From: Vibrio chagasii
GTDB lineage: Bacteria > Pseudomonadota > Gammaproteobacteria > Enterobacterales > Vibrionaceae
Assembly (NCBI GenBank): GCA_041879415.1
Contig: CP090851.1
Span: 1,178,001-1,242,000 of the forward strand
DNA: 64,000 nucleotides
Direction: 5' to 3'
The notes under the pieces were generated by a model. It did no database searches, was not told the DNA's origin, and saw nothing but the letters and a program-made list of their open reading frames with translations. Shown here piece after piece: positions 10,601-19,357 of this stretch. Every line of letters begins with the position of its first letter. Position 1 is the first letter of the stretch. Made by a program: the position numbers and the translations under genes.

Positions 10601-12457
10601 TCTAAGCACATCCGTCTACAAGCGGCATTTAACCACATGCACATCTTCATTGATCCGAATCCAGATTCAGCATCAAGCTGGGTAGAGCGTGATCGTTTGT
10701 TCAATCTACCTCGCTCAAGCTGGGAAGATTACAATAAAGAACTGATTTCTCAGGGTGGTGGCATCTTCTCTCGTCGAGCGAAGTCTATCTCTCTAACACC
10801 TGAAATTCAGAAAATGCTGGGTACCAAGAAAGCATCAATGGCGCCAAATGATTTGATCAAAGCGATCTTGTCGATGGAAGTTGATCTACTGTGGAATGGT
10901 GGTATCGGTACTTACGTTAAGTCTTCAAGTGAAACTCACACTGATGTTGGCGACCGTGCTAACGACGTGTTGCGTATCAATGGCGGCGATTTGAAAGCAA
11001 AAGTTGTTGGTGAAGGCGGTAACTTGGGTATGACTCAATTGGGTCGTATTGAATATGCGCTTACCGGCGGTCGAGTGAACACAGACTTTGTTGATAACGT
11101 GGGTGGTGTTGACTGTTCAGATAACGAAGTTAACATTAAGATCTTCTTGAATGGCTTGGTGTCTAATGGTGATCTAACCGTTAAGCAACGTAACCAAGTT
11201 CTAGAGTCAATGGAAGATGAAGTTGGTGAGATTGTACTTGATGACGCTTACTGCCAAGCTGAGTCTATTTCGGTAACTGAACACCAAGGCGTGAGCTTAG
11301 TTAAAGAGCAAATCCGCTTCATTCACACAATGGAGAAAGCAGGGTATCTGGATCGTGGCCTAGAATACATCCCAGATGACGAAACTCTGTTAGAGCGTGA
11401 GAAGCAAGGTCAAGGTCTGACTCGACCAGAGCTATCTGTATTGATCGCTTACGGTAAGATGGTTCTGAAAGAAGATCTTGTGAGCGACGATATTGCGAAT
11501 GATGAGTTCCATGCCCAACAATTGATGCAATACTTCCCAACTGAGTTACGCCGTAACTACTCTCAACACATGGATAACCATCCACTGCGTGCAGAGATCA
11601 TTGCTACTGCACTTGCTAACCAAATGGTTAACGAGATGGGTTGTAACTTCATCACTCGTCTGCAAGAAGAGACGGGCGCAAACATCGTCGATATTGCCAA
11701 TGCTTACGCGGCATCACGTGAAATCTATGGTTTGGGTCAAGTGCTAAAGAGTATCCGTGAATTGGATAATATCTCTAGCTCACAGGCTCAATATGAGTTG
11801 CTGTACCATGTACGTCGTACACTGCGCCGTTTGACTCGTTGGTTGCTAAGAAACCGTACTGGCAAGCAATCTGTGAGAGCACTAGTTGAACTTTACCAAG
11901 GCGATGTAGTAGCGATTACTGAGAAACTGGATGAAAATCTAGTTGCTGCAGAAGTAGAAGAGCATCAAGCAATGGCGCAAGTATGGATTGAGCAAGGCGT
12001 AACCGCTGAATTAGCGAATTCAGTTGCGCGTTTGTCTAGCTTGTACTCAGCACTGGATATATCTACAGTGGCTCGTGAAACGGGTAAAACAGTGCAACAA
12101 GCGTCTAAACTTTACTTCAATCTGGGCGACCGTTTGTCTCTGCACTGGTTCTTGAAGCAAATCAATGGTCAAGCAGTCGATAACAACTGGCAAGCATTGG
12201 CACGTGCTGCATTCAGAGAAGATCTGGATTGGCAACAACGCCAGCTAACAGGCCAAGTACTTAACTGTGGTTGTGGTTCTGATCTTGATGTGATTAAAGC
12301 GCTAGATGAGTGGATGGAAAGCAACTCTGTTTCTCTACACCGCTGGGAAAGCATCCTGAACGAATTCAAAGTGGGTTCTGTTCATGAGTTTGCTAAGTTC
12401 TCAGTTGCGTTGCGTGAATTGATGCTACTGAATCTAAACTGTATGTCGAAAGACTAA
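7616..12457 (+). CDS. NAD-specific glutamate dehydrogenase, large (about 180 kDa) type
   Basis: Oxidatively deaminates glutamate to 2-oxoglutarate with NAD+, a catabolic route of the L_180 GDH class. The ATG at 7616 has TGGAG upstream and gives 1613 residues, the usual size. It has a long N-terminal regulatory part with ACT-like segments, then the dehydrogenase core in the middle ([31 protein letters not shown], the dinucleotide-binding region [18 protein letters not shown], and [14 protein letters not shown]). The C-terminal part is helical. No frameshift is visible. It is monocistronic and followed by a terminator. Confidence 0.95.
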   Translation: [1613 protein letters not shown]

Positions 12458-12480
12458 CGATTAGATAGACAGTACTAAAG

Positions 12481-12505
12481 GGCAGGCCATTTGGTCTGCC
12501 TTTTT
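12481..12505 (+). terminator. Intrinsic terminator of NAD-GDH gene
   Basis: The stem GGCAGGCC/GGTCTGCC (one G-T wobble) is followed by TTTTT, 24 nt after the stop codon. Confidence 0.85.
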
Positions 12506-12718
12506 CGTTTTTGGGTGCGATTGGTTTGAGCTTGGAAAGTGTTAGTCAATTCACGGGGCACTAAAGCGATTCGTTGGAAAGTGAAGTAAAGGTGCTCGAT
12601 ATGCTAAATATACGATAACGTTTGCTTAATAAAGAAGCTCATTCGTTAGCAAACTCGATTATCTTACCCCTACAGACAGTAATAGATTGAATAGTTGGGG
12701 AAATAAGTAAATAATATC

Positions 12719-12742
12719 GCCCCGTTTACACGGGGCTTTTTT
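12719..12742 (+). promoter_or_regulatory. Terminator-like hairpin in the pyrD leader (possible attenuator)
   Basis: A perfect 7-bp GC-rich stem (GCCCCGT/ACGGGGC, loop TTAC) is followed directly by TTTTTT and ends 14 nt before the pyrD start. The Shine-Dalgarno CGGAGG lies immediately after it. A preceding terminator already serves the NAD-GDH gene 215 nt upstream, so this hairpin is probably part of pyrD control, either attenuation or a structure next to the ribosome-binding site. Mechanism is inference. Confidence 0.6.
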
Positions 12743-12756
12743 CTATCGGAGGCACA

Positions 12757-13767
12757 ATGCTTTACCGTCTAGCCAGAACTGGCTTTTTCCAACTTGATGC
12801 CGAAAAGGCACATGATCTCGCAATTCAAAACTTCAAGCGCTTTACTGGCACACCTATTGATCTTTTGTATCGCCAACAATTACCTCACCGACCTGTCGAG
12901 TGCATGGGTCTTACTTTCAAAAACCCAGTCGGCCTAGCGGCAGGCCTAGATAAGAACGGCGAATGTATTGATGCATTTGGCGCAATGGGTTTTGGTTTTG
13001 TAGAAGTAGGGACTGTTACTCCGCGTCCACAAGCAGGTAACGATAAACCTCGTTTATTCCGTCTTGTTGAAGCTGAAGGTATCATCAACCGAATGGGTTT
13101 CAATAACCTAGGTGTAGATAACCTGGTTGAGAATGTTAAGAAGTCAAACTACGATGGCATCTTAGGCATCAACATCGGTAAAAACAAAGACACGCCAATT
13201 GAAAAGGGCGCAGAAGACTACTTGATCTGTATGGAGAAGGTATATCAATACGCGGGTTACATTGCGGTAAATATCTCTTCACCAAACACACCAGGGCTAC
13301 GTTCTCTACAATATGGCGAAGCACTTGATGATTTGTTGTCTGAACTTAAAGCAAAACAAGCGGAACTAGAAGAGAAGCATGGTAAGTATGTTCCTCTAGC
13401 TCTTAAGATTGCACCGGATCTAAGTGATGATGAAATCAGCCAAATTTGCGAATCATTGATCAAAAACAAGATCGATGGTGTGATCGCAACAAACACGACT
13501 TTGGATCGTTCAATTGTCGAAGGCATGAAACACTGCGACGAAGCGGGTGGCCTAAGTGGACGTCCAGTTCAATCTCGTAGCACTGAAGTAGTTCGTAAAC
13601 TTCACCAAGAGCTAGGTGACAAACTGCCGATCATCGGGGTAGGTGGTGTTGACTCTTATGTTGCTGCAAAAGAGAAAATGATGGCAGGTGCTCAGCTTGT
13701 TCAAGTTTACTCTGGTTTCATCTACAAAGGTCCACGCCTTGTAGCTGACATTGTCAAAAACCTGTAG
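12757..13767 (+). CDS. pyrD: Dihydroorotate dehydrogenase (quinone), class 2
   Basis: Fourth step of pyrimidine synthesis: oxidises dihydroorotate to orotate with FMN and passes electrons to quinone at the inner membrane. It has 336 residues, as in E. coli. The N-terminal amphipathic membrane helix ([20 protein letters not shown]), FMN-binding segments ([33 protein letters not shown]) and the class-2 catalytic serine in [14 protein letters not shown] are visible. The CGGAGG ribosome-binding site follows a terminator-like hairpin. zapC follows downstream, as in enterobacteria. Confidence 0.97.
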   Translation: MLYRLARTGFFQLDAEKAHDLAIQNFKRFTGTPIDLLYRQQLPHRPVECMGLTFKNPVGLAAGLDKNGECIDAFGAMGFGFVEVGTVTPRPQAGNDKPRLFRLVEAEGIINRMGFNNLGVDNLVENVKKSNYDGILGINIGKNKDTPIEKGAEDYLICMEKVYQYAGYIAVNISSPNTPGLRSLQYGEALDDLLSELKAKQAELEEKHGKYVPLALKIAPDLSDDEISQICESLIKNKIDGVIATNTTLDRSIVEGMKHCDEAGGLSGRPVQSRSTEVVRKLHQELGDKLPIIGVGGVDSYVAAKEKMMAGAQLVQVYSGFIYKGPRLVADIVKNL

Positions 13768-13877
13768 TTCACCAACTATAGTCGTTATAGAGCACTAATC
13801 TAAAAGTATCTATAAACTGACATCGTCTTACTAAAAGAGACACTGTAACTCCCTGAGTTGTAGAGAAAAGCGATAAG

Positions 13878-13908
13878 AAAGAGGAATTCATTTCCTCTTT
13901 TTTTTTGC
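13878..13908 (+). terminator. Intrinsic terminator of pyrD
   Basis: The stem AAAGAGGAA/TTCCTCTTT with a 5-nt loop continues into a T run. Confidence 0.88.
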
Positions 13909-13987
13909 CTATTGCTCAGTAAAATTACTGCAATTGAAGGTAATTTTGCGTTTTACCTAATGGAATGGTTCAACAGTGTGAGACGAA

Positions 13988-14539
13988 ATGATGCTTAAAC
14001 CTAGCGATACATGGAGTTGGTATTACGATGAGCAGCAATGTTCATTAATGCTAAACCTCGGAGAGGATATGATTTTCAAAACGAATCTGGTCCGCAATAA
14101 GCTGGTGGACTGCGCGTTTCGAGATAATGAATTCACCGTTGATGACGCATCCTCATACCAAACCTTCAAAGAACAAATTTCTGGCTTAGAGCTATCTGAG
14201 CCTCGCCAAGCAGAACTAGCGCTTTACTGCGTGGCTGCTAAGCGTTTCCACAAACCTGTACAACCAAAGAGCTGGTTCTTCGCACCTCAAGGCGCAGGCC
14301 ATGAGTATCCTCAGGAAGGGGATATTGTACAAATGAATAACGAGCATAGCCTTGGTTACTTCATCGTGTTAGAAGTGGGCGAGTGTGCGAGCTTATGTGC
14401 ATTTGTAGACCTAGAAGAGTTCCTGCTGACTCCTTCAAAGGGATTACGCTTTGGTGACTCGATCAAGGTGATGCACGATAGAATGCTTGATGCTAACGCG
14501 ATTCTGCATCAATCTCATCATATTGCGATGGTTGGCTAA
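13988..14539 (+). CDS. zapC: Cell division protein ZapC
   Basis: FtsZ-associated protein that promotes lateral bundling of FtsZ filaments at the septum. The 183-residue product keeps the E. coli YcbW pattern: W-WYYDEQQ near the N-terminus, FTVDDASSYQTF, the AELALYCVAAKRFHKP segment with PKSWFF, and LRFGDSIKVMHDRM near the end. Two ATGs in tandem (13988 and 13991) could both serve as start. pyrD-zapC-(...)-rlmKL-uup is the conserved gene order. Confidence 0.93.
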   Translation: MMLKPSDTWSWYYDEQQCSLMLNLGEDMIFKTNLVRNKLVDCAFRDNEFTVDDASSYQTFKEQISGLELSEPRQAELALYCVAAKRFHKPVQPKSWFFAPQGAGHEYPQEGDIVQMNNEHSLGYFIVLEVGECASLCAFVDLEEFLLTPSKGLRFGDSIKVMHDRMLDANAILHQSHHIAMVG

Positions 14540-14603
14540 CTCAAATTTAATACATCATTTCGGCCATACGTAGCAGCGAACATCCTCACCAAACCTTCCA
14601 AAT

Positions 14604-14628
14604 AATCGGCTTAATAGCCGATTTTTTT
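14604..14628 (+). terminator. Intrinsic terminator of zapC
   Basis: The stem AATCGGC/GCCGATT with a 6-nt loop is followed by a T run. Confidence 0.85.
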
Positions 14629-15011
14629 GTGCCTAAAAAACCTCACCCTGATAAATGCATCACTCATTAACCATCAAAATAGTGAAGTTAAGACGATTTT
14701 TTTTACGTTAATTTCACCTTGTTTACTTCCCCAAAAGTGTAATTTACCCATATTTATTCCCTGTTTTTGTTCTTTTGTAGCTAAATTTCACCCTTATTTT
14801 TTATTTGGTATATACCAATTTTGGGGTGAATATTAATTCACAATGGCGAATTGCTCGGAAATCGGGTGTTAAACGAGTGAGTTCGTTAGGTCTTATGTTT
14901 TAAGGGGATGTGGGTAAGCGATCGCTTCAGTAATGAGTGTTTGCTAGCCAGTTAGTCGAAAGATTCAATGAAAAGACGAGTTTAGAGTGATGCTCTGGTA
15001 ACAAAATCAGG

Positions 15012-15017
15012 TATAAT
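15012..15017 (+). promoter_or_regulatory. -10 hexamer of the rlmKL operon promoter
   Basis: A perfect TATAAT lies 30 nt before the rlmKL start codon. No good -35 hexamer is seen at the usual distance. Confidence 0.5.
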
Positions 15018-15047
15018 CGAGCTCATTTTTATCAATAAAAGAACACT

Positions 15048-17168
15048 ATGAATCAATATCTAGCGGTTACCTCAAACGGCCTTGAGAATTTATTAGTTGA
15101 AGAACTAACCCAACTAGGGATTACAAACGCAAAACCTGTTCAGGCAGGTGTTAAATTCAAAGCGACCAATGAGCAAATTTATCGTTGTTGTTTGTGGAGT
15201 CGTTTGGCTTCTCGATTTGTACGTGTCCTTTCTGAATTCACTTGTCAGGACGACATGGATTTGTACCTATCGACCACTGCGGTTAACTGGGTTAATCAAT
15301 TCCATAGCTCTAAGCGTTTTGTGGTTGACTTTAATGGTACTAACCGTGAAATCCGCAACAGCCAATATGGCGCGATGAAAGTGAAAGACGCTATCGTCGA
15401 TTGCTTCGAGAAGAAGTCATTACCTCGTCCTTCTATTAGCAAAGAAAACCCAGACGTTCGTATTCACGTTCGCTTACACCGTGACAAAGCGATTCTTGGC
15501 CTTGATATGGTCGGTAGCGGTCTTCACCAGCGTGGTTACCGTCCTGAATCAGGTCGCGCACCATTGCGTGAAACTCTTGCTGCAGCGATTCTTCTTCGTA
15601 GTGGCTGGGACGCAACAAAACCTTTCTTAGATCCGATGTGTGGTTCAGGTACGCTTGTGATTGAAGCGGCAATGATGGCTGCGAACATGGCTCCGGGTGT
15701 TAAGCGTCAGAAATGGTGTTTCGAAGCTCTAGAAGATTTTGAACCAGAGCTATGGGCTGAAGTTAAATCAGAAGCGAATGTTCAAGGTCGCCGTGGTGTG
15801 AAGAAAGTAGAGTGTAAGTTCTACGGCTATGACAACGATGAGCGAATGATCAAGACTGCACGTGACAATGCGCGTCGTGCCGGCGTTGAAGATTTAATTC
15901 AATTTGAAGTAGGCGATGCTGCACTTGTTAAGCGTCCTGCTGAATTCGACAATGGCGTGGTTGTATCAAACCCACCTTATGGTGAGCGTTTAGGTACTGA
16001 GCCTGGCTTGATTGCACTTTACACCGCATTTGGCGCACAGCTTAAGGCGGAGTTTGGTGGCTGTAACGCATCTATCTTCTCTAGCTCAGACGAGCTTTTA
16101 AGCTGCTTGCGTATGCGTGCAGATAAACAGTTCAAATTGAACAATGGTGCGTTACCGTGTCACCAGAAGAACTACTCAATTTCCGATCGTCCTATGTCAG
16201 AGCGTCCAACAGAGCAGCAAGAACAGCAGATTGCGCCTGATTTCGCGAACCGCCTTAAGAAGAACATCGGCAAAATTGGCAAGTGGGCTAAGAAAGAGCA
16301 ACTAGATTGTTACCGTATCTACGATGCAGACTTACCTGAATACAATGTAGCGATTGACGTATATCCAGGTCACCTTGTTATTCAAGAATACGCTGCACCT
16401 AAAGATGTACCGGAGGAGAAAGCAAAGCGTCGTCTAACCGATATCATCCGTGCTTCTATTCAAGTGACTGGTGTTGAAGCCAATAACGTTGTGTTGAAAG
16501 TTCGTCAGAAGCAAAAAGGCCGCTCTCAATACCAGAAGCTTTCTCAAGATTCATCGAACCTAGAAGTAAACGAATACGGTGTTAAGCTGATTGTTAACCT
16601 TCACGACTACCTAGATACAGGTTTATTCCTTGATCATAAGATTACTCGTCGTCGTATCGGTGAAATGGCGGCAGGCAAGGATTTCCTAAACCTGTTTGCT
16701 TATACAGGTAGTGCATCTGTACATGCAGCAGTGGGTGGCGCACGCTCTACAACTACTGTTGATATGTCTAATACCTACCTAGAGTGGGCGAAAGAGAACA
16801 TGGAGCTTAACGGCCGTGTAGGTCGTCAACATCAATTTGTTCAAGCTGACTGCTTACAATGGTTGGCTAAAGAGCAAGGCTCGTATGATCTGATCTTCAT
16901 TGATCCTCCAACGTTCTCAAACTCGAAGCGTATGGATCAATCTTTCGACGTTCAACGTGATCATATCCAGCTGATGGAGAACCTAAAGCGTCTGCTTCGT
17001 GAAGAAGGTACGATTGTTTTCTCTAACAATAAACGTCACTTCAAAATGGATTTAGAAGCTTTAGAAGAGCTAGGCCTTAAAGCTCAGAACATCTCTGCTA
17101 AGACATTGCCTCTAGATTTCTCTCGTAATAAGCATATTCATAACTGCTGGTTGATTACCCACAAGTAA
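15048..17168 (+). CDS. rlmL: Bifunctional 23S rRNA methyltransferase RlmKL
   Basis: Fused methyltransferase that makes m2G2445 (N-terminal RlmL half) and m7G2069 (C-terminal RlmK half) of 23S rRNA. It has 706 residues (E. coli 702). Order: THUMP domain (about 40-155), first Rossmann methyltransferase with [20 protein letters not shown] and the catalytic NPPYGERLG, then the second with [20 protein letters not shown] and [16 protein letters not shown]. First gene of a same-strand run with the glutaredoxin-like gene and uup. Confidence 0.97.
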   Translation: MNQYLAVTSNGLENLLVEELTQLGITNAKPVQAGVKFKATNEQIYRCCLWSRLASRFVRVLSEFTCQDDMDLYLSTTAVNWVNQFHSSKRFVVDFNGTNREIRNSQYGAMKVKDAIVDCFEKKSLPRPSISKENPDVRIHVRLHRDKAILGLDMVGSGLHQRGYRPESGRAPLRETLAAAILLRSGWDATKPFLDPMCGSGTLVIEAAMMAANMAPGVKRQKWCFEALEDFEPELWAEVKSEANVQGRRGVKKVECKFYGYDNDERMIKTARDNARRAGVEDLIQFEVGDAALVKRPAEFDNGVVVSNPPYGERLGTEPGLIALYTAFGAQLKAEFGGCNASIFSSSDELLSCLRMRADKQFKLNNGALPCHQKNYSISDRPMSERPTEQQEQQIAPDFANRLKKNIGKIGKWAKKEQLDCYRIYDADLPEYNVAIDVYPGHLVIQEYAAPKDVPEEKAKRRLTDIIRASIQVTGVEANNVVLKVRQKQKGRSQYQKLSQDSSNLEVNEYGVKLIVNLHDYLDTGLFLDHKITRRRIGEMAAGKDFLNLFAYTGSASVHAAVGGARSTTTVDMSNTYLEWAKENMELNGRVGRQHQFVQADCLQWLAKEQGSYDLIFIDPPTFSNSKRMDQSFDVQRDHIQLMENLKRLLREEGTIVFSNNKRHFKMDLEALEELGLKAQNISAKTLPLDFSRNKHIHNCWLITHK

Positions 17169-17193
17169 TTAAGAGATTTTATAAGGATATATA

Positions 17194-17454
17194 GTGCTGA
17201 CTTTATACAGTACAGAAGGGTGCCATCTATGTGAGATGGCATTCCAACTCACGGAACAGTTAAACATTAGTCATCATGTCAATGTTGTTGATATTGCATT
17301 CGATGATGAGCTCTTTTCCCGTTACGGGGTCACTATTCCCGTGCTCAAATTTGAAAGCTCTGACGGTTCTCAACACTCAGAGCTTAACTGGCCATTTGGC
17401 TTGTTAGAACTTAATGATTGGTTAAAGAAGAATGGCATTACTTACAATTCATAA
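17194..17454 (+). CDS. Glutaredoxin-family protein (DUF836-like)
   Basis: An 86-residue thioredoxin-fold protein. It begins LTLYSTEGCHLCEMA, with a CxxC redox motif at the usual place, and has the cis-proline segment TIPVLKF. The start is a GTG at 17194 with AAGGAT at the right distance. It overlaps uup by 23 nt, so the two are translationally linked; this pairing is common in gammaproteobacteria. The redox partner is unknown. Confidence 0.85.
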   Translation: MLTLYSTEGCHLCEMAFQLTEQLNISHHVNVVDIAFDDELFSRYGVTIPVLKFESSDGSQHSELNWPFGLLELNDWLKKNGITYNS

Positions 17455-19348
17455 TGGGCAGTTAGCGTTTGGCGATCACCCATTATTAGACGGTGCAGAC
17501 TTCGCACTGCAAGAAAATGAGCGTGTTTGTTTAGTAGGGCGCAATGGTGCCGGTAAGTCTACGTTGATGAAAGTGCTCTCTGGCAGCATCATCATGGACG
17601 ACGGCAAGATGCAAATCACACAAGATGTGGTTGTGTCTCGCTTGGAACAAGATCCACCGCGTAACGAAGAAGGCACAGTTTATGATTATGTGGCTGGTGG
17701 CCTTGCAGAGATTGGCGAGCAGCTAAAGATCTATCATGATCTTCTTGATCTGATCGCAACCGACCCTAGTGAAAAGAATCTAAACCGCCTTACTCGTGTA
17801 CAAGAACAGCTGGATCACGCTAATGCATGGCGTTTTGAAGACCGTGTAACTAATGTTCTGGGCGCTCTAAAGCTGACTGCGGAAACTAAACTGACAGACC
17901 TGTCTGGTGGTTGGCAACGTAAAGCAGCTCTTGCCCGTGCGCTTGTGTGTGACCCTGACGTGCTTCTACTAGACGAACCGACTAACCACTTGGATGTTGC
18001 TACTATTGAATGGTTAGAAGGCTTCCTGAAAGACTTCCGCGGCTCAATCATCTTTATTTCGCACGACCGTGCATTCATTAAATCGATGGCAACACGTATC
18101 GTAGACCTTGACCGCGGTAAGCTGAGTTCTTTCCCTGGTGACTACGAAAATTACCTAGTTGAGAAAGAAGAAGCGCTTCGTGTTGAAGAGATGCAGAACG
18201 CTGAATTCGATAAAAAGCTCGCTCAGGAAGAAGTATGGATTCGTCAGGGCATCAAAGCTCGTCGTACTCGTAACGAAGGTCGTGTACGTGCACTTAAAAA
18301 GCTACGTGAAGAGCGTTTGAATCGTCGTGAAGTGCAGGGCAAAGCGGTTATCCAGATCGATGATGCACAGCGCTCAGGTAAGATTGTATTTGAAGCTGAG
18401 AACATTAACTTTGGCTTCGAAGGCAAACAGATCGTTAAAGACTTTAGCTTCAACATCATGCGTGGCGATCGTATTGCACTGATTGGTCCGAATGGTTGTG
18501 GTAAGAGTACGGTTCTTAAGTTGCTTCTTGACCAGCTAAAACCTGATTCAGGTCGTTTGCATTGCGGTACGAAACTTGAAGTGGCGTACTTTGACCAATA
18601 CCGTGAAATCCTTGACCCAGAGAAGTCGGTTATCGATAACCTAGCGGATGGTAAGCAAGAAGTAACAGTAGGTGGCCGTGAGCGTCATGCGCTTAGCTAC
18701 TTACAAGATTTCTTATTCTCTCCTAAACGTGCTCGTACTCCTGTTAAAGCGCTGTCTGGTGGTGAGAAAAACCGTCTGTTATTAGCTCGTATTTTCCTTA
18801 AGTCGAACAACTTGCTGATTCTCGATGAGCCAACCAACGATCTAGATATCGAAACTTTGGAACTTTTAGAAGATTTGCTTGCCAACTATCAGGGTACGCT
18901 TCTTTTAGTAAGCCACGATCGTCAGTTTGTAGATAATACAGTGATGACAAGTTGGATCTTCGAAGGCAACGGCGTGATTGAAGAATTTGTTGGTGGCTAC
19001 CACGATGCTCAACAGCAAAGAAAGCAGGCGCTTGAATACCGACAGGTTGAAAAGCCATCAAAGCCAGCGAAAGTAGTTGAGGAAACTCCCAAAACTGCAC
19101 CAGTTAAAGCTAAACCTAAGAAGTTATCGTATAAGCTACAGCGAGAGCTAGAAGCGTTACCACAACGTTTAGAAGAATTGGAAACACAAATTGAAGCTCT
19201 GCAGGAAGAAGTTAACGATCCAAGCTTCTTTTCGAAATCTGTAGAGCAGACACAGCCAGTTTTAGATAAGCTAACTGCAACAGAGCAGGAGCTTGAAGTT
19301 GCATTTGAGCGCTGGGAAGAGCTCGAGGCACTACAACAGGAAAGTTAA
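17432..19348 (+). CDS. uup: ABC-F family ATPase Uup
   Basis: Cytosolic ABC-F protein with two ATP-binding cassettes, linked to ribosome function and to precise excision of transposons. It has 638 residues. Cassette 1: Walker A GRNGAGKST, signature LSGGWQRKAALARAL, Walker B VLLLDEPTNHLD. Then the interdomain linker. Cassette 2: GPNGCGKST, LSGGEKNRLLLARI, LLILDEPTNDLD. A C-terminal coiled coil (about 560-638, Glu/Leu-rich) fits the DNA-binding tail of Uup. No transmembrane segment. Confidence 0.96.
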   Translation: MALLTIHNGQLAFGDHPLLDGADFALQENERVCLVGRNGAGKSTLMKVLSGSIIMDDGKMQITQDVVVSRLEQDPPRNEEGTVYDYVAGGLAEIGEQLKIYHDLLDLIATDPSEKNLNRLTRVQEQLDHANAWRFEDRVTNVLGALKLTAETKLTDLSGGWQRKAALARALVCDPDVLLLDEPTNHLDVATIEWLEGFLKDFRGSIIFISHDRAFIKSMATRIVDLDRGKLSSFPGDYENYLVEKEEALRVEEMQNAEFDKKLAQEEVWIRQGIKARRTRNEGRVRALKKLREERLNRREVQGKAVIQIDDAQRSGKIVFEAENINFGFEGKQIVKDFSFNIMRGDRIALIGPNGCGKSTVLKLLLDQLKPDSGRLHCGTKLEVAYFDQYREILDPEKSVIDNLADGKQEVTVGGRERHALSYLQDFLFSPKRARTPVKALSGGEKNRLLLARIFLKSNNLLILDEPTNDLDIETLELLEDLLANYQGTLLLVSHDRQFVDNTVMTSWIFEGNGVIEEFVGGYHDAQQQRKQALEYRQVEKPSKPAKVVEETPKTAPVKAKPKKLSYKLQRELEALPQRLEELETQIEALQEEVNDPSFFSKSVEQTQPVLDKLTATEQELEVAFERWEELEALQQES

Positions 19349-19357
19349 GAAGTAATA

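Larger units (their letters stand above)
14540..15047 (+). other. Intergenic region zapC-rlmKL (508 bp)
   Basis: It holds a terminator for zapC at 14604-14628, then an AT-rich stretch without a credible gene. A small perfect inverted repeat (GTGAAT-ATTA-ATTCAC, 14826-14841) could be an operator. A consensus -10 hexamer lies just upstream of rlmKL. The 69-codon frame at 14627-14836 has no ribosome-binding site and low-complexity content and is not called. Confidence 0.6.

Noticed and set aside
14627..14836. 69-codon frame in the zapC-rlmKL gap
   Set aside because: Low-complexity hydrophobic content, no ribosome-binding site, starts inside the zapC terminator.
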